Shown piece after piece: positions 5,726-6,890 of a stretch of 6,890 nt of DNA (within the stretch, counting starts at the first letter, position 1; every line of letters starts with the position of its first letter). The notes below the pieces were generated by a model that saw only the letters and a program-made list of their open reading frames with translations, was not told the DNA's origin and searched no databases. The position numbers and the translations under genes were made by a program. This DNA is from an uncultured Bacillota bacterium. Lineage in GTDB: Bacteria; Bacillota_I; Bacilli_A; RFN20; CAG-826. The stretch is taken from assembly GCA_946623775.1 (NCBI GenBank), contig CAMORJ010000080.1, positions 1 to 6,890 of the forward strand. The letters are read 5' to 3'.

Positions 5726-5746
5726 TATCAAAGATTTTCTTTGATA
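5726..5746. promoter_or_regulatory. Inverted repeat between esterase and patatin genes
   Basis: TATCAAAG (5726-5733) and CTTTGATA (5739-5746) form a perfect 8-bp stem with a 5-base loop, starting 5 bases after the esterase stop. The stem is AT-rich and no T-run follows on either strand, so it is a poor intrinsic terminator. Its right arm contains TTGATA, a candidate -35 box of the patatin gene, so it could be an operator or a weak attenuator. Confidence 0.5.
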
Positions 5747-5769
5747 GGACGGCACAAATTCTTTACCAT
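5741..5769 (+). promoter_or_regulatory. Candidate promoter of the patatin gene, probably leaderless
   Basis: TTGATA (5741-5746, five of six matches to TTGACA) and TACCAT (5764-5769, four of six matches to TATAAT) are 17 bp apart. The -10 box ends 7 bases before the ATG at 5777, and no Shine-Dalgarno sequence is present, so transcription would begin at about the start codon. Confidence 0.45.
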
Positions 5770-5776
5770 ATTCTAT

Positions 5777-6646
5777 ATGGTTTTCGAAGATTGCGCTTTA
5801 GTAGTTCAGGGTGGCGGCACCCGCGGCATCTATGCAGCCGGAGTTTTAGATGCGTTGATGGACTTAGGGATTGATTTCCCTTATATCATCGGCACTTCAG
5901 CCGGGGCGCTTTCCGCATCCAATTTCATTTCGGGCGACCGTGGCAGAACCAAATATGTCATGGAGACTTCGATGGTGTCGCTTAAATTTGTTTCTGCGGC
6001 CCGCTTCGCCGTCAAAGGAACTCTGTTCAATTTCGATTACCTCATCAATCAAGTCCCTGTCAGCGTATCCCCATTCAATTACCAGGCATTCCATGATTCC
6101 CATTCCCGCTTTCTTGTCGCGACAACCTCTTTGGAGACTGGCAAACCCGTTTATTTCGAAAAAGGGAAAATCGATGATTTCTTCAATGCCATCGCTGCGT
6201 CTTCTTCGCTTCCCTATATTGCGAAGCCGGTTCCGGTAAGCGGCCATCTTTATATGGACGGCGGGCCTGTTGCTGCGATTCCTTTCAGAAAAGCAATAGA
6301 AGACGGATACCAAAAGATCATCGTCATCGAGACTAGAGACAAGACCTATCGCAAGAAGCCTTATTCCCAAGCCGCCATCGCCAGGGCGAAAAGATTCTAT
6401 GGCGAACACAAAGAATTCACGGAATCCCTTATCAAAGGCAACGACACCTATAACGCGGATGTTGAGGAGCTCGAGAAACTAAAAGAGGCAGGACGTGTAT
6501 TCGTTATCCAGCCAGAAAATCCCGTTCATGTCGGCAGAGCCGAAAGGAAGAAAGCGAAGCTGGAGGCTTTGTATCAGCAAGCGTTTGAGCAAACCATGCG
6601 CATGAAGGATGAGATCCTGGCTTATCTTGGAGGCGAGGCGAAATGA
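5777..6646 (+). CDS. Patatin-like phospholipase / acyl hydrolase (YjjU-RssA type)
   Basis: This 289-residue patatin-family lipid acyl hydrolase uses a Ser-Asp dyad. The glycine-rich oxyanion hole is GGGTRG at residues 12-17, the nucleophile is S41 in GTSAG, and the catalytic D161 lies in DGG. All three motifs are intact, so the enzyme should be active. The patatin domain covers about residues 7-180. The remainder, about 185-289, is charged and helical, like the C-terminal extension of bacterial YjjU-like proteins. There is no signal peptide; such enzymes usually work on membrane phospholipids or acylglycerols from the cytosolic side. The ATG at 5777 puts the oxyanion motif at the usual distance from the N-terminus; a TTG at 5741 in the same frame would add 12 unrelated residues and lie inside the hairpin. 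The stop overlaps the next start (ATGA). The substrate is unknown. Confidence 0.9.
   Translation: MVFEDCALVVQGGGTRGIYAAGVLDALMDLGIDFPYIIGTSAGALSASNFISGDRGRTKYVMETSMVSLKFVSAARFAVKGTLFNFDYLINQVPVSVSPFNYQAFHDSHSRFLVATTSLETGKPVYFEKGKIDDFFNAIAASSSLPYIAKPVPVSGHLYMDGGPVAAIPFRKAIEDGYQKIIVIETRDKTYRKKPYSQAAIARAKRFYGEHKEFTESLIKGNDTYNADVEELEKLKEAGRVFVIQPENPVHVGRAERKKAKLEALYQQAFEQTMRMKDEILAYLGGEAK
6629..6633 (+). promoter_or_regulatory. Shine-Dalgarno site of the S4/pseudouridine synthase gene
   Basis: GGAGG sits in the last codons of the patatin gene, 9 bases before the ATG at 6643. Together with the ATGA overlap it supports this start and translational coupling. Confidence 0.75.
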
Positions 6647-6890
6647 ACCGCAACGACAAGAAGCCAGCTAACAGGAACAAAGGATTGGTGAATCCGAACT
6701 CAATCAAGGAGTGGGAAGTCTATAAGCAAACCACCTTGATGGAGTTTTTGATGTTCAAAATGCCCGATGCGCCCCGTAAGACCATCAAAAGCCTTTTGAC
6801 CAATCACCAAGTCTCCGTAGGAGGCGTTCCTACATCGCAATACAACTTCCCGCTATATCCCGAAGACGTGGTCATCGTTTCCAAAAACCG
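6643..6890 (+). CDS. RluA-family pseudouridine synthase, N-terminal S4 domain (partial)
   Basis: The frame stays open to the window edge and gives 82 residues. Residues 1-20 are basic and polar (N, K, R rich). From about 23 to 80 the sequence fits a short S4-type RNA-binding domain: TLMEFLMFKM, then RKTIKSLLTNHQVSVGGVPTSQYNFPL, then YPEDVVIVSKN. The pattern in which 'SLL' is followed by 'V.V.G' and 'Y..PL..ED.V' is what short Firmicutes RluA-type pseudouridine synthases have ahead of their catalytic domain. The catalytic HRLD motif would lie beyond the window, so the enzyme class is inferred from the S4 domain alone. Such enzymes convert specific uridines of rRNA or tRNA to pseudouridine. Other S4 proteins (for example YlmH-like or Hsp15-like) are possible. 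The gene is coupled to the patatin gene by a 4-bp overlap, a pairing with no obvious shared pathway. Confidence 0.7.
   Translation, partial: MNRNDKKPANRNKGLVNPNSIKEWEVYKQTTLMEFLMFKMPDAPRKTIKSLLTNHQVSVGGVPTSQYNFPLYPEDVVIVSKN

Noticed and set aside
5726..5746. Intrinsic terminator after the esterase gene
   Set aside because: The stem is AT-rich and no T-run follows on either strand. It is kept as an inverted repeat of unknown role.
5741..5776. TTG start for the patatin gene at 5741
   Set aside because: It lies inside the hairpin and the candidate -35 box, adds residues foreign to the family and has no ribosome site.
5897..6409. 170-codon minus-strand open frame opposite the patatin gene
   Set aside because: It has no family-like motif, start signal or partner gene, whereas the patatin frame carries all catalytic motifs.
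1..6890. CRISPR array, tRNA or rRNA genes, insertion sequence, phage or defence genes
   Set aside because: No direct repeat series, cloverleaf, rRNA-like stretch, transposase or defence-type domain was seen. Eight ordinary genes account for nearly all bases.

Overview
The window is 6890 bp of compact bacterial chromosome holding eight genes. The first (start missing) and the last (end missing) are cut by the window edges. TGA ends four of the genes, so the code is the standard bacterial one and not the Mycoplasma code. Canonical GGAGG-type ribosome sites, the copA-copZ-csoR module, and a short S4-headed RluA-type pseudouridine synthase suggest a Gram-positive of the Bacilli/Erysipelotrichia type, perhaps a gut or anaerobic lineage given the cytoplasmic glycosidase cassette. 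The taxon is an inference. No tRNA, rRNA, CRISPR, IS element or long repeat was seen, and no gap exceeds 64 bp.

Region 1 (1-1131, +) is the 3' part of a copper efflux operon: the end of the Cu(I) P-type ATPase CopA, the copper chaperone CopZ, and a CsoR-type copper-sensing repressor with the complete Cys-His-Cys triad. The pump exports copper, CopZ shuttles it, and CsoR should shut the operon off when copper is low. The promoter and CsoR operator lie upstream of the window.

Region 2 (1065-2249, -) is an M24 metallopeptidase (Xaa-Pro aminopeptidase/dipeptidase type) converging on csoR with only 9 bp between stop codons. Each side appears to have its intrinsic terminator inside the other's coding sequence: a long hairpin plus T-run at 1077-1131 for the copper operon, and a hairpin plus T-run at 1041-1005 for the peptidase gene. 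The two mRNAs should therefore overlap at their 3' ends.

Region 3 (2250-2313) is a 64-bp divergent promoter region. It contains a perfect 16-bp palindrome that overlaps promoter elements on both strands, a likely shared operator.

Region 4 (2314-5721, +) is a tight three-gene cassette: a compact GH2 glycosidase, a HAD-IIB (Cof-like) phosphatase and an alpha/beta-hydrolase esterase, joined by 8-bp and 4-bp overlaps. A role in using decorated (for example acetylated) oligosaccharides is plausible but unproven.

Region 5 (5722-6890, +) opens with a hairpin overlapping a candidate -35 box, then a patatin-like lipid hydrolase whose stop overlaps the start of an S4-domain, RluA-type pseudouridine synthase that runs off the window. 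The GH2 and patatin genes both lack a Shine-Dalgarno sequence and have a TANNNT box ending exactly 7 bp before the ATG, which suggests leaderless mRNAs. No wholly new multi-gene system is evident; the most unusual material is in the transcript ends and starts.
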